Part shown: positions 1 to 7,257 of the stretch, in pieces
Position numbering within the stretch: the stretch's first letter is position 1
Layout: every line of letters begins with the position of its first letter
Assembly: GCF_000716675.1 (NCBI RefSeq)
Contig: NZ_JNXT01000071.1
Span: 1-37,334 of the forward strand
DNA length: 37,334 bases
Direction: 5' to 3'
Source of the DNA: Streptomyces alboflavus
GTDB taxonomy: Bacteria; Actinomycetota; Actinomycetes; Streptomycetales; Streptomycetaceae
Program-made: the position numbers and the translations under genes
Notes under the pieces: model-generated
What the model saw: the letters and a program-made list of their open reading frames with translations, nothing else
Databases searched by the model: none
Told to the model about the DNA's origin: nothing

Positions 1-238
1 AGGTGTCGGTGGGGGTGTCGCCGGTGGTGCGGGGGGTGGCGCTCCCGCCCGCCCCGGCGTACCGCACGGCCCACCCCGCCGCCTCGGCCACCGCGATCAC
101 CGGGCCGCGCCCGGCGAGGACGACGGCTCCGGCGCACCACGGGCGGGGTCCCTCGGGCAGTGCCCGTACGTCGTGGACGAGGCGGCGCAGCTCGGCCGGG
201 TCGAGTCCGGCGCGCTCCGGGGAGCCGGGCCGCAGCAC
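1..238 (-). CDS. Serine hydrolase (beta-lactamase class C-like), N-terminal part, cut by window edge
   Basis: The minus strand is open from here to the left edge and reads VLRPGSPERAGLDPAELRR, then later WCAGAVVLAGRGPVIAV and GWAVRYA. This resembles the N-terminus of actinobacterial serine hydrolases of the beta-lactamase/penicillin-binding-protein fold, where the strand before the SxxK helix carries such a GAVVLAGR motif. The SxxK, YxN and KTG-like motifs would lie beyond the window, so catalysis cannot be checked. It directly follows the exporter gene ending at 250, so the two are probably co-transcribed. The start is uncertain. GTG at 238 is the first standard codon, but a CTG at 253 would overlap the exporter stop as CTGA and give an N-terminus (TASPVLRPG) that looks like the family's. 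Confidence 0.6.
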   Translation of the reverse strand, partial: MLRPGSPERAGLDPAELRRLVHDVRALPEGPRPWCAGAVVLAGRGPVIAVAEAAGWAVRYAGAGGSATPRTTGDTPTDT

Positions 239-249
239 CGGCGACGCGG

Positions 250-1650
250 TCAGCGGTCCGACTTCCGGGGCCGGGGCACGGCCGCCGTCCCGGCCTCCGT
301 CGCCGGGGCGGTCCCGCCCTCCGCCGAGGCGGTCCCCGGCTCCTGCGCCTGCGCGTTCTGCTTGTGCTGCCACGGGCGGCACAGTCCCACGAAGCAGACG
401 ACGGCCGCCAGCGCGCACGACAGCTGGACGACGGCCATCGGCACGGCCGTCCGCTCGCCCGCGATGCCGACCAGGGGCGAGGCGATCGCGCCGATGAGGA
501 AGGACGACGTACCGAGCAGCGCGGACGCGGAACCGGCGGCGTGGCGGGTGCGCATCAGGGCGAGGGCGTTGGTGTTGGGCATGGCCAGACCCATCGCCGA
601 CATCAGCACGAACAGGCCGACGGCGATCGGCGCGAGCCCGATGTCGTCGCCGAGGACTCCGCCGGTCATCAGGAGCAGCGCGGTCGCGGCCAGCGTGATC
701 ACCGCGAGCCCGAAGCCGAGGGCCTTGTCGAGGCTGACGCGGCCCACGAGCAGCTTGCCGTTGATCTGTCCGACGATGATCAGGCCGACCGAGTTCACGC
801 CGAAGAGCAGGCTGAACGTCTGCGGCGACGCCCCGTAGATCTCCTGGATCACGAACGGGGAGGCCGAGATGTACGCGAACAGCGCGGCGAAGGCGAAGCC
901 GCCCGCGATCATGTAGCCCGCGAACACGCGGTCCGCGAGCAGGCCGCGCATCGTGCGCAGCGCCTCGACCGTGCCGCCGTCGTGGCGGTCCGCCGGCGCC
1001 AGGGTCTCCGGCAGACAGCGCCACACCAGGGCGGTCAGCGCGATCCCGATGACCGTCAGGACGACGAAGATGCCGCGCCAGTCCGTCAGGCGCAGGACCT
1101 GACCGCCGATCAGCGGTGCCACGATGGGGGCGACGCCGGAGATCAGCATCAGCGTCGAGAAGAACTTGGCCATCTCCACGCCGTCGTACAGGTCGCGGAC
1201 CACCGCCCGCGCGATCACGATCGCCGCGGCGCCCGCGAGGCCCTGGAGGAGGCGGAAGGCGATGAGGAGCTCCGCGGTGGGGGCGAGGGCGCAGATCGCG
1301 GTGGCGAGGATGTAGACGAGGAGGCCGCCGAGGAGGGGGCGGCGGCGGCCCCACTTGTCGCTCATCGGGCCGACGACGAGCTGGCCGAGGGCCATGCCGG
1401 TGAGGCACGCCGTGAGGGTCAGCTGGACCGTCGCCGCGGGGGCGTGCAGGGCGTCCGTGACCTCCGGCAGGGCCGGGAGGTACATGTCCATGGACAGCGG
1501 GGGCATGGCGGTGAGGCCGCCGAGGATGAGGGTGACCAGGGCGCCGGTCGCCACGCGCAGGGCGGCGGGGTCCTTGGCTCCTGTGGGCCCCGCCGCCCCG
1601 GGTATCCGGCCCTCGGTCTGTCTCTCCGCCGCCTGCCCGCGCTTCGGCAT
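250..1650 (-). CDS. MFS multidrug exporter, Bcr/CflA family (466 aa)
   Basis: A 12-helix major facilitator of the DHA1 Bcr/CflA type, which exports drugs (bicyclomycin and chloramphenicol in known members) by proton antiport. Visible marks are the first helix motif (PPLSMDMYLPALPEV), the helix 2-3 loop GPMSDKWGRRRPLLGG, corresponding to the MFS motif A, and RLLQGLAGAAAIVIARAVVRDLY in helices 4-5, typical of this subfamily. An alanine/glycine/proline-rich cytoplasmic tail follows the last helix. The ATG at 1650 has a GGGAGGGG ribosome site 5-12 bases upstream. The gene is probably the first of a pair with the serine hydrolase gene to its left. No operator is evident. The substrate cannot be told from sequence. 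Confidence 0.9.
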   Translation of the reverse strand: MPKRGQAAERQTEGRIPGAAGPTGAKDPAALRVATGALVTLILGGLTAMPPLSMDMYLPALPEVTDALHAPAATVQLTLTACLTGMALGQLVVGPMSDKWGRRRPLLGGLLVYILATAICALAPTAELLIAFRLLQGLAGAAAIVIARAVVRDLYDGVEMAKFFSTLMLISGVAPIVAPLIGGQVLRLTDWRGIFVVLTVIGIALTALVWRCLPETLAPADRHDGGTVEALRTMRGLLADRVFAGYMIAGGFAFAALFAYISASPFVIQEIYGASPQTFSLLFGVNSVGLIIVGQINGKLLVGRVSLDKALGFGLAVITLAATALLLMTGGVLGDDIGLAPIAVGLFVLMSAMGLAMPNTNALALMRTRHAAGSASALLGTSSFLIGAIASPLVGIAGERTAVPMAVVQLSCALAAVVCFVGLCRPWQHKQNAQAQEPGTASAEGGTAPATEAGTAAVPRPRKSDR

Positions 1651-1757
1651 CGCGCCCCTCCCCAGTAGTTGGTAGTGCCCCCTATCGTCTCAGGGCGTCG
1701 GCCATGCTTTTGCCTCGCGTGGGCGCGGCCTTGGCCTGGGGGTGCCGGCCCGGCCGA

Positions 1758-1857
1758 CAGCCCGGCACCTTCTGCCCCTCGTGGGGCACCCCCGTTTCGG
1801 CGCTTCGCGCCTCGTCCTCAAGCGCCGGACGGGCTTTCTCCCACCCGCCCGCCCCAG
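1758..1857 (-). repeat. Dispersed Streptomyces repeat, copy A
   Basis: Its core at 1798-1835 is the reverse complement of copy B at 1992-2029 with one mismatch over 38 bases. The wider unit, from CAGCCCGGCACC to CCCACCCGCCC, matches the right-hand end of the window (37244-37334) in the same orientation. The core contains a TCCGGCG-TTGAGGACGAG motif, common between Streptomyces genes. Confidence 0.8.
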
Positions 1858-1991
1858 CTATTGCTTCGGCGGGGTGGGGCGCACAGCCTGCCCGGTGCCC
1901 TTCAGCCCGCCTCCCGGCGCCTTCCGGAGCCCGCCTCCCGGCACCTTCCGGCCCGCCTCCCGGTGCCTTCCGGCCTGCCCCGGCATATTTC

Positions 1992-2029
1992 AGCCCGTCC
2001 GGCGTTTGAGGACGAGGCGCGAAGCGCCG
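1992..2029 (+). repeat. Dispersed Streptomyces repeat, copy B (inverted relative to A)
   Basis: AGCCCGTCCGGCGTTTGAGG begins the copy and GCGCGAAGCGCCG ends it. It forms a 38-base inverted pair with 1798-1835, with 156 bases between, so the spacer could fold into a large cruciform or stem. Confidence 0.8.
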
Positions 2030-2187
2030 ATCGGCGGTGCCCCCGGCCCACGGCAAGTGGACATCCCAGCCCCGGGGTCCAGGGGCGGAGCCCCGGTTTC
2101 GGGAAGGGGCGGGGTTGGGGAAGCCCCCGGCAGGGCCCCGCCCGCGCCTCTTAGAACCCTCTTAAGCCCGCCCACTATCCAGTCCCC

Positions 2188-4131
2188 ATGCCCGCCAAGC
2201 GAACCCTCGCCCTAGCCCTGGCCGTCGCGACGACAGCCACCCTCACGGCCGCAGCCACGCCGGAGGCCACCCCCGCCCGCCCCCACGGAGTGACCTTCGC
2301 CGTGGACGGCGGCACCGCCCGCATCGACCCCGCGACCCTCGCGATCAGCGCCCGCGGGGACGACGGCCGCACCCGGCGCCTGAGCGCCGCCGCGGCCACG
2401 GACCTGGGCGACCCCGGTCCCGTGCGCCGCGCCGCCAAGGACCGGGCGCGGTGGACGTACCCGGAGAGGGGCCTCACGGCCACCGCGTACACGGACCACG
2501 GGCGCCTCGCCCTCACCCTCACCGCCACCCGCGACACCAAGCTCCGCTGGCCCGTGACAGGGACGAAGGGCAGCCTCCAACTCCCGCGCGGGGAGGGCCT
2601 GGACGTCCCCACGGCCGACCCCTTCTGGACCTCGGGCGAGCAGCGGCTCACGGGCACCACGGTCGACGTGAGCGCCGACCTGACCCTGCCCCTGTGGGGC
2701 TACTCGGCGGGCCGGCACGGCGTCAGTTATCTGATACCGACGGATATCGGGACGAGCCTCACGTTCGGCAAGGGCCCGGACGGCCACCTGCGGACCACCG
2801 CGGCCCACACCTTCGACAAGGGCGAAGGCACCCGCGCGTACACGGTCACGTTCGCCCTGACCGACGGCACCCCCGTCGCCCCGGCCGCCGACTACCGCGC
2901 GTACCTCTCCGAACGCGGCCGCCTCGGCAGCCTGAAGGAGAAGATCCGCCGCAACCCGGCGACGAAGCGCCTCCTCGGCGCCGCGCACGCGTACGTGTGG
3001 GGTCAGGCCCGCACCCCGGCGGGCATCCGGCGCCTGCGCGCCCTCGGCGTGGACGGGATGTGGCTCGGGTACGACGCAGGGCCCGACCCCATGGGGAAGG
3101 AGGCGATCGCGGCGGCGCGGAAGGCGGGGTACCTCGTCGGTCCTTACGACACGTTCGCCAACGGGCAGGATCCGAAGACCGCCGACAGCCCCACGTCGGT
3201 GTGGCCGGGCAGCGTCTACCCGGACTTCTGCGTCCGCGACGCCGACGGCCGCCCCCGCACCGGATTCGGCGGCCGCGGCTGCTACTTGAGCTCGGCGGCC
3301 TTCGAGCGCGCCGAACCCACCCGCCACCTCCTCGCGCACCGCACCCGCGCGATGGTGCAGAACGGCGCCGACAGCTACTTCCTGGACGTCGACGCCACCG
3401 GCGAGCTGTTCCGCGACCACGCGGCCGCGCACCCGATGACGAAGGCGGGCGACCGCGCCCACCGCCTCGCCCGGATGCGCCGCATCGCAGGATCCGGCCT
3501 GGTCCTCGGCTCGGAGTCCGCCCAGGCCTGGGCCAACGAGGCGGTCGCCTTCGACCACGGCAGCGCGACGCCGGTCGCCGACGGACTGTGGGCGCTGCAG
3601 AAGGACCGGGAGAAGTGGGGCGGCTACTACCCGGAGGCCGCCCCCGGCGTGTTCTTCAAGCCGGTCCGGCTCCCGGCCTCGCTCTCCAAGGCCATGTACG
3701 ACCCGCGCTACCGCGTCCCGTTGTACGGGACAGCCCTGCACGGGGCGACGGTCAGCGCCGAGCGCTGGGAGCTGTCGTACGAGAAGCTGCCCGCCGAGAA
3801 GACCCGCCGCGCGCTGCTCGCGATGCTCTACGACCGGCCGCTCAACCACGTCCTCGACGGGCCGACGCTGGCCCGGCACGGGCGGGAGATCGCGGCGCTG
3901 CAGAAGTACTTCGCGCCGCTGCACCGCGCCGCGGGCACCGAACGGCTCACGTCCTTCCGGTTCCTGAGCGAGGACAGGCGGGTCCAGCGGACCGTCTTCG
4001 GCGGCGGCAGGCTGACCGTGACCGCCAACTTCGGTACCGCGGCCCGTGACGGGCTGCCCGGCGGCTGCGTCGACGCCCGGCTGCGCGGCGACGACCGGCC
4101 GCGCCGCCTCTGCCCGGCGGACCTCCGCTGA
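2188..4131 (+). CDS. Secreted glycoside hydrolase, GH129/GH101-like (647 aa)
   Basis: A Sec signal peptide (residues 1-23, cut near LTAAATP) leads into a beta-sandwich-like N-terminal half and then a TIM-barrel-like domain from about residue 260. The barrel has LGVDGMWLGYDAGPD, a YFLDVDATGELFRDH strand whose aspartate fits a nucleophile, and VLGSESAQAW, whose glutamate fits the acid/base. This layout matches the family related to GH129 alpha-N-acetylgalactosaminidases and the GH101 barrel. Known members release GalNAc from mucin-type glycans; the substrate here is inferred only. There is no lipobox or anchor, so the protein should be released. No good Shine-Dalgarno precedes the ATG, so it may be leaderless. 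It converges with the hydrolase gene at 4199. Confidence 0.75.
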   Translation: MPAKRTLALALAVATTATLTAAATPEATPARPHGVTFAVDGGTARIDPATLAISARGDDGRTRRLSAAAATDLGDPGPVRRAAKDRARWTYPERGLTATAYTDHGRLALTLTATRDTKLRWPVTGTKGSLQLPRGEGLDVPTADPFWTSGEQRLTGTTVDVSADLTLPLWGYSAGRHGVSYLIPTDIGTSLTFGKGPDGHLRTTAAHTFDKGEGTRAYTVTFALTDGTPVAPAADYRAYLSERGRLGSLKEKIRRNPATKRLLGAAHAYVWGQARTPAGIRRLRALGVDGMWLGYDAGPDPMGKEAIAAARKAGYLVGPYDTFANGQDPKTADSPTSVWPGSVYPDFCVRDADGRPRTGFGGRGCYLSSAAFERAEPTRHLLAHRTRAMVQNGADSYFLDVDATGELFRDHAAAHPMTKAGDRAHRLARMRRIAGSGLVLGSESAQAWANEAVAFDHGSATPVADGLWALQKDREKWGGYYPEAAPGVFFKPVRLPASLSKAMYDPRYRVPLYGTALHGATVSAERWELSYEKLPAEKTRRALLAMLYDRPLNHVLDGPTLARHGREIAALQKYFAPLHRAAGTERLTSFRFLSEDRRVQRTVFGGGRLTVTANFGTAARDGLPGGCVDARLRGDDRPRRLCPADLR

Positions 4132-4151
4132 CGGCGGTCCCGGGAACGCGA

Positions 4152-4184
4152 GAGGTGCGGGCGGTCCGTGACCACCCGCACCTC
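4152..4184. terminator. Bidirectional hairpin terminator
   Basis: GAGGTGCGGG pairs perfectly with CCCGCACCTC, and the stem extends past one mismatch around a short loop. It sits in the 67-base gap between two convergent genes, so it can serve both strands. There is no U tract, as is usual in Streptomyces. Confidence 0.7.
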
Positions 4185-4198
4185 CGTCGTGCCGTGCC

Positions 4199-5026
4199 CT
4201 ACGCGGCGCGCAGCTCCTGCGTGCAGCACTTCACGCTGCCGCCGCCCTTGAGCAGTTCGCCGAGGTCCATCCCGATCGGTTCGTAGCCCCGCTCGCGCAG
4301 CGGCTCGAAGAGACCGACGGCGGCCTGCGGGAGCAGCACGTGCAGGCCGTCGGAGACCGCGTTCAGGCCGAGGGCGAGTGCGTCCTCCTCCGTGGCGATC
4401 AGCGCGTCGGGGAACAGGCGGCGCAGGACCGCCTGGCTCCCGGGCGAGAACGCGCCGGGGTAGTACATGACGTCGTCCGTGGCGTCGTCGAGGACCGCGA
4501 GCGCCGTGTCCAGGTGGTAGTAGCGCGGGTCGACGAGGTCGAGGCCGATCACCGGGCGGCCGAAGACCTCCTGGGCCTCGCCGTGCGAGAGCGGGCTGGC
4601 CCTGAAGCCGCGGCCCGCGAGGACGTAGCCGGAGGTGGTGGCGAAGTCGCCCTCGCCCTCGTTGATGTGGGTCGGTTCATGGACCTCGGTGAAGCCGTTG
4701 GCCCGGAACCACTCCAGGTGTGCGGCCGCCTCGGGCTGCCGCTCGGGGTGGACGAAGCTCGCGCCCAGGACGCGGCCGTCGACGACGGTCGCGCCGTTCG
4801 CCGCGAAGACCATGTCCGGCAGGTCCGGGTGCGGCGTCAGCTCCTCGACGGTGTGGCCGAGCGAGCGGTAGCGGTCGCGCAGGTCCTCCCACTGGGCGAC
4901 GGCGAGCGGGACGTCGACGGGTTTGGTGGGGTCCATCCAGGGATTGATGGAGTACGTGACCTTGAAGTGTGCGGGTGCGCACATCAGGTAGCGCCGGGGT
5001 GTGGCGCGCCGGGCAACTCGATGCAA
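4199..5026 (-). CDS. Dimethylargininase / amidinotransferase-family hydrolase (275 aa)
   Basis: A guanidino-group-modifying pentein-fold enzyme of the DDAH/arginine deiminase superfamily, expected to hydrolyse dimethylarginine (to citrulline) or a related arginine derivative in the cytosol. The catalytic set is visible: DMVFAANGA and EGEGDF bind the substrate, YYHLDTAL carries the histidine, and GGGSVKCCTQEL at the C-terminus carries the nucleophilic cysteine. The TTG at 5026 is chosen because RRYLMCAPAHF and SINPWMDP belong to the family's conserved N-terminus and GAGGAG lies 7-12 bases upstream. The ATG at 4984 has no ribosome site. That GAGGAG is buried in a long hairpin (5027-5088), and a leader ORF ends 10 bases before the start, so translation is probably regulated. 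An arginine deiminase-like reaction cannot be ruled out. Confidence 0.85.
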   Translation of the reverse strand: MHRVARRATPRRYLMCAPAHFKVTYSINPWMDPTKPVDVPLAVAQWEDLRDRYRSLGHTVEELTPHPDLPDMVFAANGATVVDGRVLGASFVHPERQPEAAAHLEWFRANGFTEVHEPTHINEGEGDFATTSGYVLAGRGFRASPLSHGEAQEVFGRPVIGLDLVDPRYYHLDTALAVLDDATDDVMYYPGAFSPGSQAVLRRLFPDALIATEEDALALGLNAVSDGLHVLLPQAAVGLFEPLRERGYEPIGMDLGELLKGGGSVKCCTQELRAA

Positions 5027-5088
5027 CGAAGGCTCCTCACGGACCGCAGGGGCTGGTGCTGCCCATGGTGCGGTCTGAGGAGCCTTCG
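5027..5088 (-). promoter_or_regulatory. Long mRNA hairpin that sequesters the dimethylargininase ribosome site
   Basis: On the transcript, CGAAGGCTCCTCA (5088-5076) pairs perfectly with TGAGGAGCCTTCG (5039-5027). Inside, GACCGCA pairs with TGCGGTC after a two-base bulge, and GGGC with GCCC at the tip. The 3' arm holds the GAGGAG Shine-Dalgarno and ends right at the TTG start codon. In the folded state ribosomes should not reach the start. Confidence 0.75.
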
Positions 5089-5138
5089 CGCAGCGATCTG
5101 AGCCCTTTCTGCTGCGATCTGGGCGGGTATTTACTCAT
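5037..5138 (-). CDS. Candidate leader peptide ORF (33 aa) upstream of the dimethylargininase gene
   Basis: An ATG at 5138 opens a 33-codon frame that starts MSKYPPRSQQKGLRS and ends MGSTSPCGP. Its TGA (5039-5037) lies in the 3' arm of the hairpin, overlapping the ribosome site of the next gene. Four arginines occur at positions 7, 14, 17 and 23. A ribosome moving through it would melt the hairpin and free the site. No clear Shine-Dalgarno precedes the ATG, so it might be leaderless, and an inner ATG would give only the last nine residues. That it is translated is an inference from position alone. Confidence 0.4.
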   Translation of the reverse strand: MSKYPPRSQQKGLRSLREGSSDRTMGSTSPCGP

Positions 5139-5222
5139 GAACCGGGCGCTTTTGGGGCCCTGAGTTGTATTTCGGCGGGCGCTCTCGGGGTGCCGGCCGC
5201 TCGCAGGGCGGGCGTTCGGGGT

Positions 5223-5402
5223 TCACGCGTCGTTCTTCGCCGACCGGCCTTCCTGGAGTTTGCGCAGCAGCTCGCGCTTCTGCTCCTGCGGGCTGAGGCC
5301 GCCGCCGACCCGCCCGGAGCCGCGGCCGCCGCGCAGCGCCTTGCGGGAGAGGTTGGTGCGCGTACCGCCGACGCCGAGCATTCCGGATCCGCCTCGTGAC
5401 AT
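5223..5402 (-). CDS. Small conserved protein, DUF6243-like (59 aa)
   Basis: A basic, glycine-rich small protein (starts MSRGGSGMLGVGGTRTNLSR, ends with a charged helix QEQKRELLRKLQEGRSAK). It resembles, from memory, the DUF6243 family of Streptomyces; no function is known to me. ATG at 5402 has a good GGAGG site 7-11 bases upstream. A fitting promoter (TCGACA, 17 bases, TAAGCT) lies at 5492-5464 with a TetR operator in its spacer and another just after the transcription start, so the divergent TetR gene product should repress it. It has no signal or membrane segment. A much longer open frame runs upstream on this strand, but only this last part has coding character. Confidence 0.75.
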   Translation of the reverse strand: MSRGGSGMLGVGGTRTNLSRKALRGGRGSGRVGGGLSPQEQKRELLRKLQEGRSAKNDA

Positions 5403-5434
5403 GTCGTGCCTCCATGGATAGAGAGTGTGCATGT

Positions 5435-5455
5435 GACGAGACGCATCGTCTCGTC
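5435..5455. promoter_or_regulatory. TetR operator 1
   Basis: Perfect palindrome: GACGAGACG, CAT, CGTCTCGTC. It lies just downstream of the expected transcription start of the small gene at 5402, where a bound repressor would block it. Confidence 0.75.
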
Positions 5456-5463
5456 TTGGGGTG

Positions 5464-5492
5464 AGCTTAAGCGAGACGCAGCGTCTTGTCGA
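5464..5492 (-). promoter_or_regulatory. Promoter of the DUF6243-like gene
   Basis: On the minus strand, TCGACA (5492-5487) and TAAGCT (5469-5464) are 17 bases apart, close to a vegetative sigma promoter (TTGACA/TANNNT). Operator 2 fills the spacer. Confidence 0.5.
5472..5488. promoter_or_regulatory. TetR operator 2
   Basis: CGAGACG, CAG, CGTCTTG: the same half-sites as operator 1 with one changed base in the right arm. Its centre is 35 bases from that of operator 1. Confidence 0.7.
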
Positions 5493-5520
5493 GTGATTTA
5501 CGTGAGGTCGGGACTCTGGT

Positions 5521-5551
5521 GAGACGCGGCGTCTCGTGGCGCTGCTACATT
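5521..5551 (+). promoter_or_regulatory. TetR operator 3 and leaderless tetR promoter
   Basis: GAGACG, CGG, CGTCTC at 5521-5535 covers the expected -35 region of a promoter whose -10 is TACATT (5546-5551). The -10 ends seven bases before the ATG at 5559, so the transcript probably starts at or next to the ATG. Binding here gives autorepression. Confidence 0.6.
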
Positions 5552-5558
5552 CGTTGGC

Positions 5559-6191
5559 ATGGCTCAGAAAACCGCCCCTGACTCCACCCGCCGCAGCGAG
5601 CGCTCGCGCCGCGCCATCTACGACGCCGCCCTCGCCCTGGTCGGCGAGGTCGGCTACGGCAAGATGACGATCGAGGCCATCGCCGCCCGCGCCGGTGTCG
5701 GCAAGCAGACCATTTACCGCTGGTGGCCCTCCAAGAGTGCCGTCCTCCTCGACGCCTTCCTCGACCTGTCCGAGCAGGCCTCCGCCGAGCTGAGCGCGAA
5801 GGCGGGGCTCGCCGAGGTCGCGACCGCCATCCCCGACAGCGGGGACCTGGAGGCCGACCTCAAGTACGTCCTGCGCGCCACCGTCGACGAGATGACCAAC
5901 CCCAAGTTCGACGCCCCGGCCCGCGCCCTGGCCGCCGAGGGCGTCGTCAACGAGCAGCTCGGCAGGGAATTCGTCGAGAAGCTGCTCGAACCGCAGCTCC
6001 AGCTCTACGTCGACCGGCTGTGCGCCGCCCAGGAGCAGGGCCAGGTGGCCCCGCACGTCGACCCGCGCATCGCCCTCGAACTCTGGACCGGTCCGCTCGC
6101 CCAGCGCTGGCTCCAGCACACCGCGCCGCTCGGCTACGAGTACACCGACACCCTCGTCGAGTACGCCCTGTACGGCATCGCGCCCCGCTGA
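5559..6191 (+). CDS. TetR/AcrR-family repressor (210 aa)
   Basis: The N-terminal helix-turn-helix spans about residues 18-64. It includes the recognition region AARAGVGKQTIYRWWPSK, followed by an all-helical ligand domain in which I recognise no subfamily mark. There is no Shine-Dalgarno and a TACATT -10 box lies seven bases upstream, which suggests a leaderless mRNA. Three palindromes with the half-site GAGACG lie in the 156-base gap to the divergent small gene. It therefore most likely represses itself and that gene. Its 3' end overlaps the end of the convergent phosphodiesterase gene by 58 bases. The inducer is unknown. Confidence 0.9.
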   Translation: MAQKTAPDSTRRSERSRRAIYDAALALVGEVGYGKMTIEAIAARAGVGKQTIYRWWPSKSAVLLDAFLDLSEQASAELSAKAGLAEVATAIPDSGDLEADLKYVLRATVDEMTNPKFDAPARALAAEGVVNEQLGREFVEKLLEPQLQLYVDRLCAAQEQGQVAPHVDPRIALELWTGPLAQRWLQHTAPLGYEYTDTLVEYALYGIAPR

Positions 6192-7087
6192 CCCGCGCCC
6201 CGCCGACCAGCGGCCGGCCGGACCGCCGCCCGCGCCGCCGCCGTCCGCACCGCCTTCGCCCGGCCCTTGATCGGCGTGCGCGAGAGCAGGCCGGGCGCGT
6301 CCGTGATCACGCCGTCGCAGCCGAGCCGAAGCACCCGGTCGCGCTGGCGCGGCGTGGTCACGGTGTGCGCCCACACCCGGGGGATGCCGGAGTTGACCGC
6401 CCGCAGCAGATCCGCGTCCCGCGCCTTGTAGTCCACGTCGAGGACGTCGACGAACGACGCCCAGTCCCGCGGCCGGTCGGTGCGCAGCTGCGTCCGCGAG
6501 CGCCACAGCTGGGCGAGCAGGCCCAGGTGGTGGGCGCGGCGGGCCACCCAGGGCTTGTTGGTGTTCACGAACACCGAGCGGGCCAGGCCACGCGTGTGGA
6601 TCATCGTGCCGAGCCGGGCCAGGCTCTGCGGGTCCTTGGCCTCCAGCATCAGCATCGCGCGGCCGCCGAAGCGGTCGAGGACCTCCGCCACTGTCGGCGG
6701 CCGCTCGGCGCGCCAGCGGCCCGGCACGCCCGTCGGCGGCCGCAGCCGCACCCGCTGCCACTCCCGCAGCGTCAGCCCGCGCACCGGGCCCCGCGCGTAC
6801 GTGGTGCGGTCCAGGGTCGCGTCGTGCATCACCACCAGCGTGCCGTCGCGCAGCATCCTGGTGTCGACGTCGATGACCTGCGCCGTGCGCCGCTCGAAGG
6901 CGGCCATCAGGCCGGACATGCTGTTCTCCGGTACTTCGAGGGCGCCGCCCCGGTGCGCGGTGTAGACGATCGGGGGGAGCGCGTCGACGGTGAGCGGGCC
7001 GCCGCCCCACTCCAGGGGGGTCAGGACACCGGCCGGGCCCGCGAGGGCGAGGGCGGTGAGTCCCGTCAGCACAGTCCTGGTGACCAT
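6134..7087 (-). CDS. Secreted glycerophosphodiester phosphodiesterase family protein (317 aa)
   Basis: A GDPD-type TIM barrel that would cleave glycerophosphodiesters to glycerol-3-phosphate and an alcohol, probably outside the membrane, as residues 1-20 form a signal peptide. Family motifs are present in order: TAHRGGALEVPENS near residue 43, then DVDTRMLRDGTLVVMHD, then LMLEAKDP, and LGCDGVITDAPGLL near the end. The usual ExD pair of the second motif reads DVD here, a conservative change of a metal ligand. The last 40 or so residues are a basic alanine/arginine-rich tail. It is read from the strand opposite the end of tetR, so the tail may be a recent extension. The start could also be the GTG at 7096; neither has a good ribosome site. 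Confidence 0.85.
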   Translation of the reverse strand: MVTRTVLTGLTALALAGPAGVLTPLEWGGGPLTVDALPPIVYTAHRGGALEVPENSMSGLMAAFERRTAQVIDVDTRMLRDGTLVVMHDATLDRTTYARGPVRGLTLREWQRVRLRPPTGVPGRWRAERPPTVAEVLDRFGGRAMLMLEAKDPQSLARLGTMIHTRGLARSVFVNTNKPWVARRAHHLGLLAQLWRSRTQLRTDRPRDWASFVDVLDVDYKARDADLLRAVNSGIPRVWAHTVTTPRQRDRVLRLGCDGVITDAPGLLSRTPIKGRAKAVRTAAARAAVRPAAGRRGAGQRGAMPYRAYSTRVSVYS

Positions 7088-7257
7088 GTCGAACACCGTA
7101 GGTGCGCGATTCGCCGCACAGCGTGAAATGACGCGCTATGTCACCCAGCGGCTGGCATCACCCCAGGTACCCCGGATGTGGACTACGGCCACCCGGGGCG
7201 CAGGATGGTGGGACGATAGGTCATGCTGTTCCGCACGACGGCGAGGTGAGGGGATAG

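Larger units (their letters stand above)
1651..2187. other. Repeat-rich intergenic spacer (537 bp)
   Basis: No credible gene is seen here. The spacer holds two oppositely oriented copies of a dispersed repeat (1758-1857 and 1992-2029), between them a short direct-repeat array of a CCTCCCGGxxCCTTCCGG unit (about 1910-1975), and a GC-rich stretch up to the glycosidase start. The promoters for both divergent genes must lie here; I cannot place them with confidence. Confidence 0.6.

Noticed and set aside
3..497. Plus-strand open frame at the left edge
   Set aside because: Arg/Pro/Ser-rich shadow opposite the serine hydrolase and exporter genes, with no family marks.
5402..7010. A very long open frame on the minus strand leading into the small DUF6243-like gene
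   Set aside because: Upstream of 5402 it is the antisense of tetR and an alternative frame of the phosphodiesterase; the peptide is Arg/Ala/Gly-rich without family marks. Only the last 59 codons have a ribosome site and coding character.
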